A DNA stretch of 64,000 nt from Mangrovihabitans endophyticus. GTDB lineage: Bacteria > Actinomycetota > Actinomycetes > Mycobacteriales > Micromonosporaceae. Positions 1-8,131 of the stretch are shown here, in pieces. Under the pieces are notes generated by a model, which ran no database searches, was not told the DNA's origin, and saw only the letters and a program-made list of their open reading frames with translations. The position numbers and the translations under genes are program-made. The stretch lies in NCBI RefSeq assembly GCF_014646155.1, contig NZ_BMMX01000005.1, positions 173,319 through 237,318 of the forward strand. The letters are read 5' to 3'. Position 1 is the first letter of the stretch. The number at the start of each line of letters is the position of its first letter.

Positions 1-151
1 TCATTCCGGCGGCGTTCTCGGCGCGGGTCTTGCGGGCGCTGTCCGGGGTGGCGGCGCTCGCCGCGGTGAGCACCGACTGGGGCAGGCCGACGAGCAGCCC
101 CCATTCATCGTCGGTGTAACCCATCATGGCGTACAACGGTTCGTCGCTCAC
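1..151 (-). CDS. Hypothetical protein, N-terminal part only
   Basis: This reading frame begins with GTG at 151 and runs off the left edge of the window, so only about 50 residues are visible (starting MSDEPLYAMMGYTDDEW). I do not recognise the family. Its start overlaps the stop codon of the upstream recQ-like gene as GTGA, so the two are probably translated in coupled fashion from one message. The visible part is soluble-looking, with acidic and alanine-rich stretches and no signal peptide. Function is unknown. Confidence 0.6.
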   Translation of the reverse strand, partial: MSDEPLYAMMGYTDDEWGLLVGLPQSVLTAASAATPDSARKTRAENAAGM

Positions 152-1806
152 GCGCGGTCCTTTCCGTTCTTGGTCTCCGCGACCAGCAAGGCGTTCTCCT
201 CGACGACGGGCACCGACAGGGTCTTGTAGCCGACCTCGTCGAACAGCACCGTCATCCGGTCTTCCTCATAACCCATCACCATGCCGCCGCCCCATTCCGC
301 GTGCCGCACGCGGCTGTGTACCCGGAACAATTCGTCGGTCGGCTGCGGAGCCTGCTCGACCGTGCCTTCGGCGCAGTTGTCGCAGTGCCCGCACGGATTC
401 TTCAGGCGTTCCCCGAAATAGGCCAGCAAGGTCTGGGTGCGACACGATCGTGTCTCGGCCAGGGCGCGCATCATGTCGGTCCGGGAGCTCTGCACCGCTT
501 GGCGGCGCTCGTGGATGGCCACCGCGGCATCGGCCGCGGCAGCAGGCAGCGGCGCGAACACCGGAACGGTGACCTTGTTGCCGCCGCCAGTGGTGGCCGC
601 GCCGACCTGCTCCAGCAGTCCGAGTAGCTGACCGAGTTTGCGCTGGCCGAATCCGGTGCGCGTGCGCAGGGCAGTCCGGGTCTGCGGCTTCTCGCGCAGG
701 GCGGCGGCCAGATCCCGCAGCTCGGCGGCCTCGGGTGCGCCACCGCTGAAGTACCGCTGTATCGCCTCGTCCTCGGCGCGCCACAGCAGCAGGGCGCGTG
801 CCGGTTCCCCGTCGCGGCCGCACCGGCCGATCTCCTGGAAGTAGCTGTCCGGCGAGTCGGGCAACGCGACGTGCGCCACCCAGCGGATGTTCGGCTTGTC
901 GATGCCCATCCCGAACGCCGAGGTGGCCACCATGATTTCGATCTTGTCGTGGCTGAAGTCCTCGTGCCGTTGCCGGCGTTCTCCGGCCGCCATGCCGCCG
1001 TGGTAGTGCTCCGCCGCGTACCCGGCCGCGCTCAGCTTGGCGGCCAGTTCCTCCGCCGCCCGCCGGGTGGCGACGTAGACGATGCCCGGCCGGGCCGCCT
1101 CGTCCAGCAGGGCGGTCAGCCGTCGCCACCGGTAATCCTCGTTCGCGCAGTACGCCACTTCCAGGAAGAGGTTGCGCCGGTCCAGTCCGGACACGTGGAT
1201 CTCCGGCCGCTTGAGCCGCAGCCGCTCGATGATGTCGTCGCGCACTGGCGGGGACGCGGTTGCGGTGAGCGCCAGCACCGGCGGTCGGCCGAGGTGTTTG
1301 ATCATTTCGCCGAGGGCCAGGTAGTCCGGGCGGAAGTCGTGGCCCCACGCGGAGATGCAGTGTGCCTCGTCCACCGCCACCAGCCCGGGACGCAGATCGC
1401 GGACCTCGGCGAGCCGTTCCGGGTCGCTGAGCTGCTCGGGCGTGATGAACAGGAACTCCGCCCGGCCGGCGCGCAGCTCGTCGATCGCCGCACGCTGCTG
1501 CTTCGGGGTTTCCGCCGAGCTGACCCGCACGGCCCGCACGAGCGGGTCGTTGCGGGAGTTCAGCGCGGCGATCTGGTCCTGTTGCAGGGCGAGCAGCGGA
1601 GAGATCACCACGGTGGGGCCGGGCAGCAGCACGGCGGGAATCTGGTAGATGGCCGACTTGCCGGCGCCGGTCGGCAGCACCACCAGCGCGTCGCGGCGGC
1701 GCAGCACCGCGCGCATGGGCTTGAACTGACCCGGGCGCAGCGAGGGCCAGCCGAAGTGGCGGCGAGCCACCTTGCGCAGGCGTGGTCCATAGACGGGAAG
1801 CTTCAT
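148..1806 (-). CDS. recQ: ATP-dependent DNA helicase of the RecQ family
   Basis: This is a superfamily 2 3'-5' DNA helicase, expected to act in recombination and repair. The 552-residue protein has a Walker A motif (PTGAGKS, about residues 45-51), a DEAH box (about 146-149) inside the RecQ-type VDEAHCISAWGHDFR motif, and helicase motifs V and VI (GMGID, QEIGRCGRDG). Near the C-terminus lies a zinc-binding set of four cysteines (SCRTQTLL...NPCGHCDNC). The last 70 residues form a small domain seen in actinobacterial RecQ proteins; I see no clear HRDC domain. I chose ATG 1806 because the conserved part starts there; a TTG at 1842 would add 12 residues. The downstream gene overlaps by GTGA. Confidence 0.9.
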   Translation of the reverse strand: MKLPVYGPRLRKVARRHFGWPSLRPGQFKPMRAVLRRRDALVVLPTGAGKSAIYQIPAVLLPGPTVVISPLLALQQDQIAALNSRNDPLVRAVRVSSAETPKQQRAAIDELRAGRAEFLFITPEQLSDPERLAEVRDLRPGLVAVDEAHCISAWGHDFRPDYLALGEMIKHLGRPPVLALTATASPPVRDDIIERLRLKRPEIHVSGLDRRNLFLEVAYCANEDYRWRRLTALLDEAARPGIVYVATRRAAEELAAKLSAAGYAAEHYHGGMAAGERRQRHEDFSHDKIEIMVATSAFGMGIDKPNIRWVAHVALPDSPDSYFQEIGRCGRDGEPARALLLWRAEDEAIQRYFSGGAPEAAELRDLAAALREKPQTRTALRTRTGFGQRKLGQLLGLLEQVGAATTGGGNKVTVPVFAPLPAAAADAAVAIHERRQAVQSSRTDMMRALAETRSCRTQTLLAYFGERLKNPCGHCDNCAEGTVEQAPQPTDELFRVHSRVRHAEWGGGMVMGYEEDRMTVLFDEVGYKTLSVPVVEENALLVAETKNGKDRA

Positions 1807-1863
1807 CGAGCGGCCATGGTGCCCTCGGTGGCAGGTGCGCAAACCCGCCGACGGGGCGTCGGC

Positions 1864-1995
1864 TCAGCGCTTGCCGCCGAACATGCGGCGGATGGCCCAG
1901 ATCAGGATGATCGCCGCGAGCGCGACTCCGAGCAGCCGGACGGCGTGCACCTGCGACCAGTCGACGCCGGAAGCGGCGAGGGACGGGGAATTCAC
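1864..1995 (-). CDS. Small single-pass membrane protein (43 aa)
   Basis: A short frame from GTG 1995 encodes 43 residues. A hydrophilic start (MNSPSLAASGVDWSQ) is followed by one hydrophobic helix (about residues 20-35) and a basic tail (IRRMFGGKR), as expected of a one-pass membrane peptide with its C-terminus inside. It lies just upstream of recQ on the same strand, with about 57 bp between them, and may share its transcript. No recognised family. There is no convincing Shine-Dalgarno sequence apart from the G-run touching the start, so the exact start is uncertain. Confidence 0.5.
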   Translation of the reverse strand: MNSPSLAASGVDWSQVHAVRLLGVALAAIILIWAIRRMFGGKR

Positions 1996-2140
1996 CCCTG
2001 CATGGTAGCGACTGAACCGTTTAAGGCCGTTAATAGAAAGGTTTGTTGACTAAACGTGCGGAGGGGTGTGACCATAGGTCCGCCACGCCCACGGCGGCCG
2101 TCGGCGTCTATTGATCGATCGCCATCTCTGCGGGGGGCCC

Positions 2141-3718
2141 ATGCCGAACCACGACGAACTGCCGGAACTCGCCGCGACGGTGCTGCAGCCCGGGTTCGTC
2201 GGCGTCACGGCGCCCGACTGGGTGCGCCGGTGGCTGGGCGAGGGTCTCGGAGGCGTCGCGCTGTTCGCCCGCAACGTCGAGTCACCCGCACAGGTCGCGG
2301 CGCTGACCGCGCAACTGCGTGCGGAGCGGCCGGAGGTCATCGTGGCGATCGACGAGGAGGCCGGGGACGTCACCCGCTTCGAATCGCGGCACGGCAGCTC
2401 GCGGCCCGGCAACATGGCGCTCGGCGTGGTCGACGATGTGGAACTGACCGCCGCGGTCGCCCGCGACCTCGGTCTGGAACTGGCGCAGGCGGGCATCACA
2501 CTGAACTACGCCCCGGACACCGACGTCAACAGTAACCCGGACAACCCGATCATCGGGGTGCGCTCGTTCGGCGCCGCGCCCGATCTGGTGGCCCGGCACA
2601 GCGAGGCGTTCGTCCGGGGGTTGCAGGAGTCGGGCGTCGCGGCATGCGCCAAGCACTTCCCGGGGCACGGCGACACGGCGGTCGACTCGCACCACGCCCT
2701 GCCGCTGATCGATCGCAGCCGGGAGGCGCTCGCGCTCTGCGAGCTGGTGCCGTTCCGCGCCGCGGTGGCCGCCGGTGTGCAGTCGGTGATGACGGGCCAT
2801 TTGCTGGTGCCGGCCTACGACTCCGCCCTCCCGGCCACGCTGAGCCGGCGCATCCTGACCGGCCTGCTGCGCGAGGAGCTGGGCTTCGACGGGTTGATCG
2901 TCACCGACGGCATCGAGATGCAGGGCGTGCAGCGCAGGTACGGGCTCGCCGGTGCCACCGTGCGGGCGCTGGCGGCCGGTGCCGACGCGATCTGTGTCGG
3001 CGGGGACCATGCCGACGAGCACACGGCGGTCGAGTTGCGGGACGCCATCGTGTCCGCGGTGCGCGCCGGTGACCTGCCGGAGGCGCGGCTGCAGGACGCC
3101 GCCGCCCGGGTGCGCAGGTTGGCCGGCTGGACACTGCGGACGCAGACGGAATCCGGTGCTCGCGCGGTGGCCGACGCGGCCGGGAGCAGCGAGCGTGACG
3201 TCGCGGTGCTCGGCTCGACCGTCGGTCTGGCCGCCGCGCGCCGCGCGATCAAGGTGACCGTGGCCGTCGAGGCCGCGCAGGCGCTGCCGGTGACCGCGGC
3301 GCCGCACGTGGTGGAGTTCGCGCCGCCGCGCAACATCGCGATCGGCGCCGAGACGCCCTGGGGGGTCGGCGCGCCGCTGGACAACCTGCTCCCGGGCACC
3401 ACGTCCGTCCGTCTCGAAGCGGGCGACCTGGCCGGACTCGCGGATCCGGTGGGCGCGGTGCTCGCCGGTGCGCAGGGGCGACCACTGGTGCTGGTGGTCC
3501 GCGACGTGCACCGGCACGACTGGGCCGCCCAGGCGCTGTCCGGTGCGCTGGCGCACCGGCCGGACGCCATCGTGGTGGAGATGGGCCTGCCGCAGACCGT
3601 GCTGGGGGCGGTGCACGTGGCCACGTACGGGGCGACCCGCGCCTGCGGTCAGGCCGCCGCCGAGGTCATCGCGGGGATCGGCGTACCGGCGCCGGCTCCG
3701 CAGCCACTCGCGGCCTGA
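2141..3718 (+). CDS. nagZ: Glycoside hydrolase family 3, beta-N-acetylhexosaminidase-like
   Basis: GH3 enzymes of the NagZ type remove terminal N-acetylglucosamine from cell-wall fragments during peptidoglycan recycling. The signature KHFPGHGDTAVDSHH (about residues 171-185) is typical of this group, as is the stretch APDTDVNSNPDNPIIGVRSFG. The expected aspartate nucleophile is in VTDGIEM (about D256). A C-terminal domain of about 180 residues follows, as in two-domain Gram-positive members. There is no signal peptide, which suggests a cytoplasmic enzyme. The ATG at 2141 follows a G-rich ribosome binding site; a TTG at 2111 is in frame but less likely. Substrate specificity is inferred; related GH3 beta-glucosidases cannot be excluded. 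Confidence 0.8.
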   Translation: MPNHDELPELAATVLQPGFVGVTAPDWVRRWLGEGLGGVALFARNVESPAQVAALTAQLRAERPEVIVAIDEEAGDVTRFESRHGSSRPGNMALGVVDDVELTAAVARDLGLELAQAGITLNYAPDTDVNSNPDNPIIGVRSFGAAPDLVARHSEAFVRGLQESGVAACAKHFPGHGDTAVDSHHALPLIDRSREALALCELVPFRAAVAAGVQSVMTGHLLVPAYDSALPATLSRRILTGLLREELGFDGLIVTDGIEMQGVQRRYGLAGATVRALAAGADAICVGGDHADEHTAVELRDAIVSAVRAGDLPEARLQDAAARVRRLAGWTLRTQTESGARAVADAAGSSERDVAVLGSTVGLAAARRAIKVTVAVEAAQALPVTAAPHVVEFAPPRNIAIGAETPWGVGAPLDNLLPGTTSVRLEAGDLAGLADPVGAVLAGAQGRPLVLVVRDVHRHDWAAQALSGALAHRPDAIVVEMGLPQTVLGAVHVATYGATRACGQAAAEVIAGIGVPAPAPQPLAA

Positions 3719-3768
3719 CCGGCCGGCTGATGGTTTGAGGCGAGTTGCCGCCGGTCACATACGTCGGC

Positions 3769-4590
3769 ATGTCAGCCACTTCGCAAGCCCGGAGCACGGC
3801 GTCGCGGGCCGCCAACAGCAAACCCCTCGAATATCTGGCCCGCGCCGGTTTCGTCGCGTACGGCGTGATCCATCTGCTCCTCGCCTGGCTTGTCCTGCAG
3901 GTGGCGTTCGGCAGTTCGTCGTCCGAAGGCGACCAGTCCGGCGCGTTGCGCACCCTCGCGCAGCAGCCCGCCGGCGGATTCCTCCTCGTCCTCATCGCCA
4001 TCGGCATGATCGCTCTGGCGCTGTGGCAGGCGTTCGAGGCCGTGGTGGGGGAGAGCGGTCCGCGGGGCAAGGCCGCCGCGGCCGAGCGCTTCATCTCGGT
4101 CTGCCGCACGGTGATGTACGGCTACTTCGCCTACCTGGCGATCAAGGTGCTCTCCGGTTCGAGCACCTCGCAGGCGAGCAAGTCGGAGCAGACCACCTCC
4201 ACCATCATGGACAACACCGGCGGCCGGTGGCTGATCGGCGTGGTCGGGCTGGTCGTGGCCGGCGTCGGCATCGGCCTGGTGGTGTACGGCCTGAAGAAGA
4301 AGTTCGAGGAGCACCTGAACATCGGCCAGATGAGCGCCTCGGTGCGCCGGACCGTCCGCCGGCTGGGCATGACCGGGTACAGCGCCAAGGGTGTCGCGTA
4401 CGGCATCGCGGGTGTGCTCGTCGTGTCGGCGGCCGTGACGTATGACCCGGACAAGGCCCGGGGCCTGGACGCCGCGTTGAAGACGCTTGCCGGAAACGAC
4501 TGGGGTCCGTGGCTGCTGGCATTGATCGCGCTGGGTTTTCTCGCGCACGGCGTTTACTGTTTCTTTCAGGTGCGTTACCGCAAGGTGTGA
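3769..4590 (+). CDS. DUF1206 membrane protein
   Basis: About 273 residues with six predicted membrane helices arranged as three repeated two-helix units. Each unit opens with a motif like LARAGFVAYGVIHLLLAW, LMRSICRTVMYGYFAYLAIKV-type or RLGMTGYSAKGVAYGIAGVL. This three-fold repeat is the hallmark of the DUF1206 family in Actinobacteria, whose function is unknown. ATG 3769 was chosen from the conserved N-terminus. A TTG at 3745 has a better placed GAGG and would add eight residues, so the start is not settled. The gene stands alone between nagZ and the MscS gene. Confidence 0.8.
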   Translation: MSATSQARSTASRAANSKPLEYLARAGFVAYGVIHLLLAWLVLQVAFGSSSSEGDQSGALRTLAQQPAGGFLLVLIAIGMIALALWQAFEAVVGESGPRGKAAAAERFISVCRTVMYGYFAYLAIKVLSGSSTSQASKSEQTTSTIMDNTGGRWLIGVVGLVVAGVGIGLVVYGLKKKFEEHLNIGQMSASVRRTVRRLGMTGYSAKGVAYGIAGVLVVSAAVTYDPDKARGLDAALKTLAGNDWGPWLLALIALGFLAHGVYCFFQVRYRKV

Positions 4591-4719
4591 TATGCGTCAG
4601 ATGTCACAGGGTGTGAGATAACTCCAAGGGTGGACTCCGCGCGCATGGGTTGATTGCACGGACTCAAGGGGCAAGCTTGAGCGCTGGCAACCGATGTATG
4701 CGTACGGAGGAGATGAAAG

Positions 4720-6006
4720 GTGCCCGGCATTGTGACCGTGCTGTTGGCCGTGCTCGGCGCGGCCACCGCCGCCGTCGTCGTCGTCGAGGCGACGCACAGG
4801 GTGCTGCGCCGCGTCGGCCGACGATCCGAGATCGCCGCCGACCTGGCCCGGACCGCGCACAAGCCGTTCCTGGCCACCGCCACCGTGTTCGCCGTGCAGC
4901 AGGCGGTGCGCGGCTTCGGCGGCGAGTTCCCGGCTCGCGGCGGCGTGCTGCACGCCCTGGTCCTGGTGTTCATCGCCTCCTTCGCCTGGCTCATCGGCGC
5001 GTTGCTGCTGGTGCTGGAGGACATGGCGCTGTCGCGCTGGCGCACCGACGTCGCCGACAACCTGCGCGCCCGGCGGCTCAAGACGCAGGTGGTGATGCTG
5101 CGCCGGGTGACCGTCGCGACCATCGTGGTGATCACCCTCGGCGTGATGCTGATGACCTTCCCGAACATCCGGGCGCTCGGCGCCAGCCTGCTGGCCTCCG
5201 CCGGCCTGGTCTCGGTGATCGCCGCGCTGGCCGCGCAGAGCACCCTCGGCAACCTGTTCGCCGGTCTGCAACTCGCCTTCAGCGACGCGATCCGGGTCGA
5301 CGACGTGGTGGTCGTCGAGGAGGAGTGGGGCCGCATCGAGGAGATCACCCTCAGCTATGTGGTGGTGCAGATCTGGGATGAGCGCCGGCTGATCCTGCCC
5401 ACGTCGTACTTCACCAGCAAGCCGTTCCAGAACTGGACCCGGACCAGCTCTGCGGTGCTCGGCACGGCGGAGATCGACATGGACTGGTCGGTGCCGGTCG
5501 ACGAGCTGCGCGCCGAGATGCGCCGGGTCTGCGAGGCCACCGAGCTGTGGGACGAGCGGGTGTGCGTGCTCCAGGTGACCGACGCCGTCGGCGGGATGAT
5601 CCGGGTGCGGGCCCTGGTCAGCGCGCACGACGCGCCGACCCTGTGGGATCTGCGATGCCTGGTGCGGGAGAAGCTGGTCGGCTTCGTCTGGGAGAACCAG
5701 AAACTGGCACTGCCGCGGTTGCGCGCGGATGTCGGCGGCCCCGCCCCCCGGGTGTCCGAGGAACCGGCCACCGAGCCGATCGGCGCCGCCACGCCGCAGC
5801 AGCCCACCATCACCACCCGCACCGGCAGGTCCTCCTACACCGACACGGGTGAGGGCTCCCACGTGTTCAGCGGCGACCGGGAGGGCGTCGCCCGCGGCGC
5901 CGCCTTCGTCGGGCCGGACGGCGACGACCGGGGCGGCCAGGCGAAGGGCCACGACGGTGTCCGACCGATCGGCCCGGAAGAGGTGTTGTCGGCCCCGCCG
6001 CGCTGA
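4720..6006 (+). CDS. MscS-family mechanosensitive ion channel
   Basis: A 428-residue small-conductance mechanosensitive channel homologue, expected to release solutes on hypo-osmotic shock. The N-terminal half carries four hydrophobic helices. The last one contains the pore-lining pattern LGASLLASAGLVSVIAALAAQ and is followed by the MscS beta-domain (STLGNLFAGLQLAFSDAIRVDDVVVV). A cytoplasmic alpha/beta domain and a disordered, glycine- and charge-rich tail of about 80 residues follow. GTG 4720 follows GGAGG and AAAGG sequences. It is placed just ahead of three small stress-associated membrane protein genes, but separated from them by 82 bp. Confidence 0.88.
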   Translation: MPGIVTVLLAVLGAATAAVVVVEATHRVLRRVGRRSEIAADLARTAHKPFLATATVFAVQQAVRGFGGEFPARGGVLHALVLVFIASFAWLIGALLLVLEDMALSRWRTDVADNLRARRLKTQVVMLRRVTVATIVVITLGVMLMTFPNIRALGASLLASAGLVSVIAALAAQSTLGNLFAGLQLAFSDAIRVDDVVVVEEEWGRIEEITLSYVVVQIWDERRLILPTSYFTSKPFQNWTRTSSAVLGTAEIDMDWSVPVDELRAEMRRVCEATELWDERVCVLQVTDAVGGMIRVRALVSAHDAPTLWDLRCLVREKLVGFVWENQKLALPRLRADVGGPAPRVSEEPATEPIGAATPQQPTITTRTGRSSYTDTGEGSHVFSGDREGVARGAAFVGPDGDDRGGQAKGHDGVRPIGPEEVLSAPPR

Positions 6007-6088
6007 ATGTGCCGCCCTCCGGCCCGGTGAGGATTGATGATGAACCCTGTCGGGCATACAGCGGTTCACACACGGAAAGGAGGGCACC

Positions 6089-6523
6089 ATGGCCGATGTC
6101 CTGAACGGTGGTCCGGCCCGTCCGGTCACCGACCAGTCCACCTCCGAACTGGTGCAGCGCGCGAGTGAACAGATCACTCGACTCGTTCGCGACGAGATCG
6201 CGTTGGCCAAGGCGGAACTGACGGAAAAAGGCAAGCACGCCGGGATCGGTGCGGGCTTGTTCGGTGGTGGCGGTGTCCTCGCCCTGTACGGCGTGGGTGC
6301 GTTGATCGCAACGCTGATCATCGTGTTCAACCTGTTTCTGCCACTGTGGCTGGCCGCGCTCATCATCACGGTCGCCCTGTTCGTGGTCGCGGGCATCCTC
6401 GCGTTGCTCGGCAAGCAGCAGGTGACCCGCGCGGTGCCGCCGGAGCCGGTGGAGGCCGTGGCAAGCGTCAAGGCCGACGTCGACGAGGTGAAGCACGCGG
6501 TGAAGGGCAGGAGCCGGGAATGA
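6089..6523 (+). CDS. Phage-holin-family (DUF1469-like) membrane protein
   Basis: A 144-residue protein with an amphipathic N-terminal segment (TSELVQRASEQITRLVRDEIALAKAELTEKGK) followed by two membrane helices (about 55-80 and 86-108) and a charged tail. This is the layout of the actinobacterial 'phage holin family, superfamily III' proteins, which are chromosomal and not known to lyse cells. A strong AAAGGAGG lies six bases before the ATG. It is first in an apparent three-gene operon with DUF3618 and DUF4235 proteins, joined by ATGA overlaps. Confidence 0.82.
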   Translation: MADVLNGGPARPVTDQSTSELVQRASEQITRLVRDEIALAKAELTEKGKHAGIGAGLFGGGGVLALYGVGALIATLIIVFNLFLPLWLAALIITVALFVVAGILALLGKQQVTRAVPPEPVEAVASVKADVDEVKHAVKGRSRE

Positions 6524-6942
6524 GCGACAAGAACGGGTCGGGCGGCAAGCCGGACGTGGAGGCACTCCGCGCGGAGATCAAGCAGACCCGGGCCGAATTG
6601 GGCGAGACGGTGCAGGCGCTGGCCGCCAAGGCGGATGTGAAGGCGCGGGCGAAGGACGAGTTCGAGCAGACCAAGGCGCGGGTCCGGGCGCAGGCGGCGG
6701 AGGCCGCCGAGCGGGCCAAGGGGGCCGCCCGGCAGGCGGCCGGCAAGGTCCGGGGCGCCTCGGCGGAGGCCCACGGCCTGGCCGAGCAGGCCGGGGACAA
6801 GGTGCGGGAGAGCGGCGCGTTGGAGCGGGCTCATGAGGCCAGGTCCGGCGTGCAGCGCAATCCGGTCCCTTACGCGGCCACGCTGGCCGGTCTCATGGCC
6901 GTGGTCGGCATCATTCTGATCATCCGGGGGCGACGCGCATGA
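6520..6942 (+). CDS. DUF3618 protein
   Basis: A 140-residue protein. The DUF3618 signature lies near the start (DVEALRAEIKQTRAELGETVQALAAKADVKARAKDE), then a long alanine- and charge-rich amphipathic helix region, and one C-terminal membrane helix (about 116-134) ending in RGRRA. The ATG overlaps the stop of the preceding gene as ATGA. The family's function is unknown; it usually sits, as here, between a holin-like and a DUF4235 gene, which suggests one membrane-associated complex or stress response unit. Confidence 0.85.
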   Translation: MSDKNGSGGKPDVEALRAEIKQTRAELGETVQALAAKADVKARAKDEFEQTKARVRAQAAEAAERAKGAARQAAGKVRGASAEAHGLAEQAGDKVRESGALERAHEARSGVQRNPVPYAATLAGLMAVVGIILIIRGRRA

Positions 6943-7211
6943 GCACGAAGCTGGAGAAGATCGCCATGAAGCCGGTGAACATCGCGCTGGGGTTCGGCGC
7001 GGGGGCCATCGCCGGAATGGTGTTCAAGAAGGTGTGGAAGCTGACCTCCGGTCAGGACGACGCGCCGGACGCACACGACGAAGAGCGCGGCTGGGGCGAA
7101 ATCATCGCGGCGGCGGCGATCCAGGGCCTGATCTTCTCGGTGGTCCGGACCGCGGTGGCCCGTAGCGGCGCCATCGCCACCAAGCGGCTCACCGGGACCT
7201 GGCCGGACTGA
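6939..7211 (+). CDS. DUF4235 membrane protein
   Basis: A 90-residue protein with two hydrophobic segments (about 15-28 and 57-75) and the DUF4235-type pattern [17 protein letters not shown] followed by an acidic loop. It overlaps the DUF3618 gene by ATGA and ends the three-gene unit. A strong hairpin with a T-run follows 30 bp downstream and probably terminates the transcript. Biochemical role unknown. Confidence 0.85.
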   Translation: MSTKLEKIAMKPVNIALGFGAGAIAGMVFKKVWKLTSGQDDAPDAHDEERGWGEIIAAAAIQGLIFSVVRTAVARSGAIATKRLTGTWPD

Positions 7212-7240
7212 GCCGCCACCTGGGCATAGACGCCGGTCGA

Positions 7241-7278
7241 GGCCCCCTGCATCGCGATCGCGATGTGGGGGGCCTTTT
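7241..7278 (+). terminator. Rho-independent terminator after the DUF4235 gene
   Basis: The arm GGCCCCC is repeated in inverse as GGGGGGCC. Between them lies a 14-base perfect palindrome (ATCGCGATCGCGAT), so the whole folds into one long stem. It is directly followed by TTTT. This is a classical intrinsic terminator, unusual among the hairpins of this window in having a U-tract. Confidence 0.85.
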
Positions 7279-7530
7279 CCATATCTGCCAGGGTTTATTC
7301 GATTCTTCGGCAGGGGAGCTTTCGGGCCCGATTTTCGGGTACAGTGTGCCCAGTTTTTGCGTACGTGGTGTGCTGCTTCCGCCGGGCACACGGTGCCGAC
7401 GGGTGCCGGGGCACGACGGATGGGACGTCCTCTGGAAAGGCCGCCTCAAAGGGCGCCGCTGCTCGAAAACGGTCATCGGCCCCGCCCTCCGCGGTCGGCT
7501 GGGCCGGCATTTTCAGAAGGAGAGTTCAGC
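7279..7530 (+). promoter_or_regulatory. Promoter and long 5' leader region of the cold-shock gene
   Basis: About 250 bp between the terminator and the cold-shock gene with no convincing gene of its own. The first 90 bp are relatively AT-rich, and TACAGT at 7340-7345 could be a -10 element, though no good -35 is seen. If transcription starts near 7350, the leader is about 180 nt, in line with the long structured leaders known for cspA-type genes. A frame at 7265-7549 crosses it but overlaps the csp start and has no ribosome binding site. Confidence 0.4.
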
Positions 7531-7734
7531 ATGGCGCAAGGAACCGTGAAGTGGTTCAACGCAGACAAGGGCTTTGGCTTCATCACCGTCGACGGCGGGG
7601 GTGCTGACGTGTTCGTCCACTTCTCGGCCATCCAGACGAGCGGTTACCGCACTCTGGAAGAAAACCAGCGGGTCGAGTTCGAGATCGCCCAGGGCCAGAA
7701 GGGCCCGCAGGCGGAGCAGGTTCGCCCGCTCTGA
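7531..7734 (+). CDS. Cold-shock protein (CspA family)
   Basis: A 67-residue single cold-shock domain, an RNA and single-stranded DNA binding protein that melts RNA structure. Both RNA-binding motifs are intact: RNP1 KGFGFITV (about 13-20) and RNP2 VFVHFSAI (about 28-35). AAGGAG lies eight bases before the ATG. It is monocistronic: a terminator lies upstream and a 19-bp hairpin downstream. Confidence 0.95.
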   Translation: MAQGTVKWFNADKGFGFITVDGGGADVFVHFSAIQTSGYRTLEENQRVEFEIAQGQKGPQAEQVRPL

Positions 7735-7798
7735 GACCATCTCGCCGGTCGTGAGGCCGGCGCTGGCGTCCCTCCGTGGGCGTCGGCTCAGCACGCAC

Positions 7799-7839
7799 CG
7801 AGAGGCCCCGCATCCGCCCGGCGGATGCGGGGCCTCTCG
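7799..7839. terminator. Perfect 19-bp hairpin between convergent genes
   Basis: Arms at 7799-7817 and 7821-7839 are perfectly complementary (19 bp) around a 3-base loop. There is no T-run on either side, as is usual for actinobacterial terminators. It sits between the csp gene (+) and a convergent minus-strand pair, so it probably serves both directions. Confidence 0.85.
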
Positions 7840-7903
7840 CGTCGGTGCGCTCCGTGTGATCCGGGCGCGTCTCACGCCCGGATCGGTGACCGGAGGATGC
7901 CCG

Positions 7904-8131
7904 TTATCGCTTGGCGCGTGCCCGCAGGCGGGCACCGACGACGACCAGGACCATCCCGGCCACCCCGACCACCGGACCGGCGATCGCCCACGCGGTCACG
8001 CCGCTCATCACGCTGCCGCCGATCTCGCCCAGTCCCTGCAGGGTCCACAGCGTGCCCAGCACCACGGCGAACACACCCAGCGACATCGTCAGCCATCCCG
8101 TCAGCACGGGCGTGCCCTCACCAGCGGTCAT
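7904..8131 (-). CDS. Small two-helix membrane protein (75 aa)
   Basis: The protein has two hydrophobic helices (about 10-32 and 45-67), a glycine-rich turn (LGEIGGSVMSGV) and a basic end (ARLRARAKR). Its start overlaps the end of the aldo/keto reductase gene by 14 nt, so it is likely co-transcribed with it. I recognise the general pattern from other Micromonosporaceae-like genomes but know of no function. Confidence 0.65.
   Translation of the reverse strand: MTAGEGTPVLTGWLTMSLGVFAVVLGTLWTLQGLGEIGGSVMSGVTAWAIAGPVVGVAGMVLVVVGARLRARAKR

Noticed and set aside
1803..1817. Four-codon upstream frame (MAAR) overlapping the recQ start as ATGA
   Set aside because: It has a GAGGG before it, but such short frames arise often by chance and nothing supports translation.
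871..2049. 392-residue plus-strand frame opposite recQ
   Set aside because: Antisense to a clear RecQ helicase, low-complexity composition and no ribosome binding site.
7265..7549. 94-residue frame ahead of and overlapping the cold-shock gene
   Set aside because: Overlaps the csp start in another frame, begins in the terminator stem, and has no ribosome binding site or recognisable sequence.
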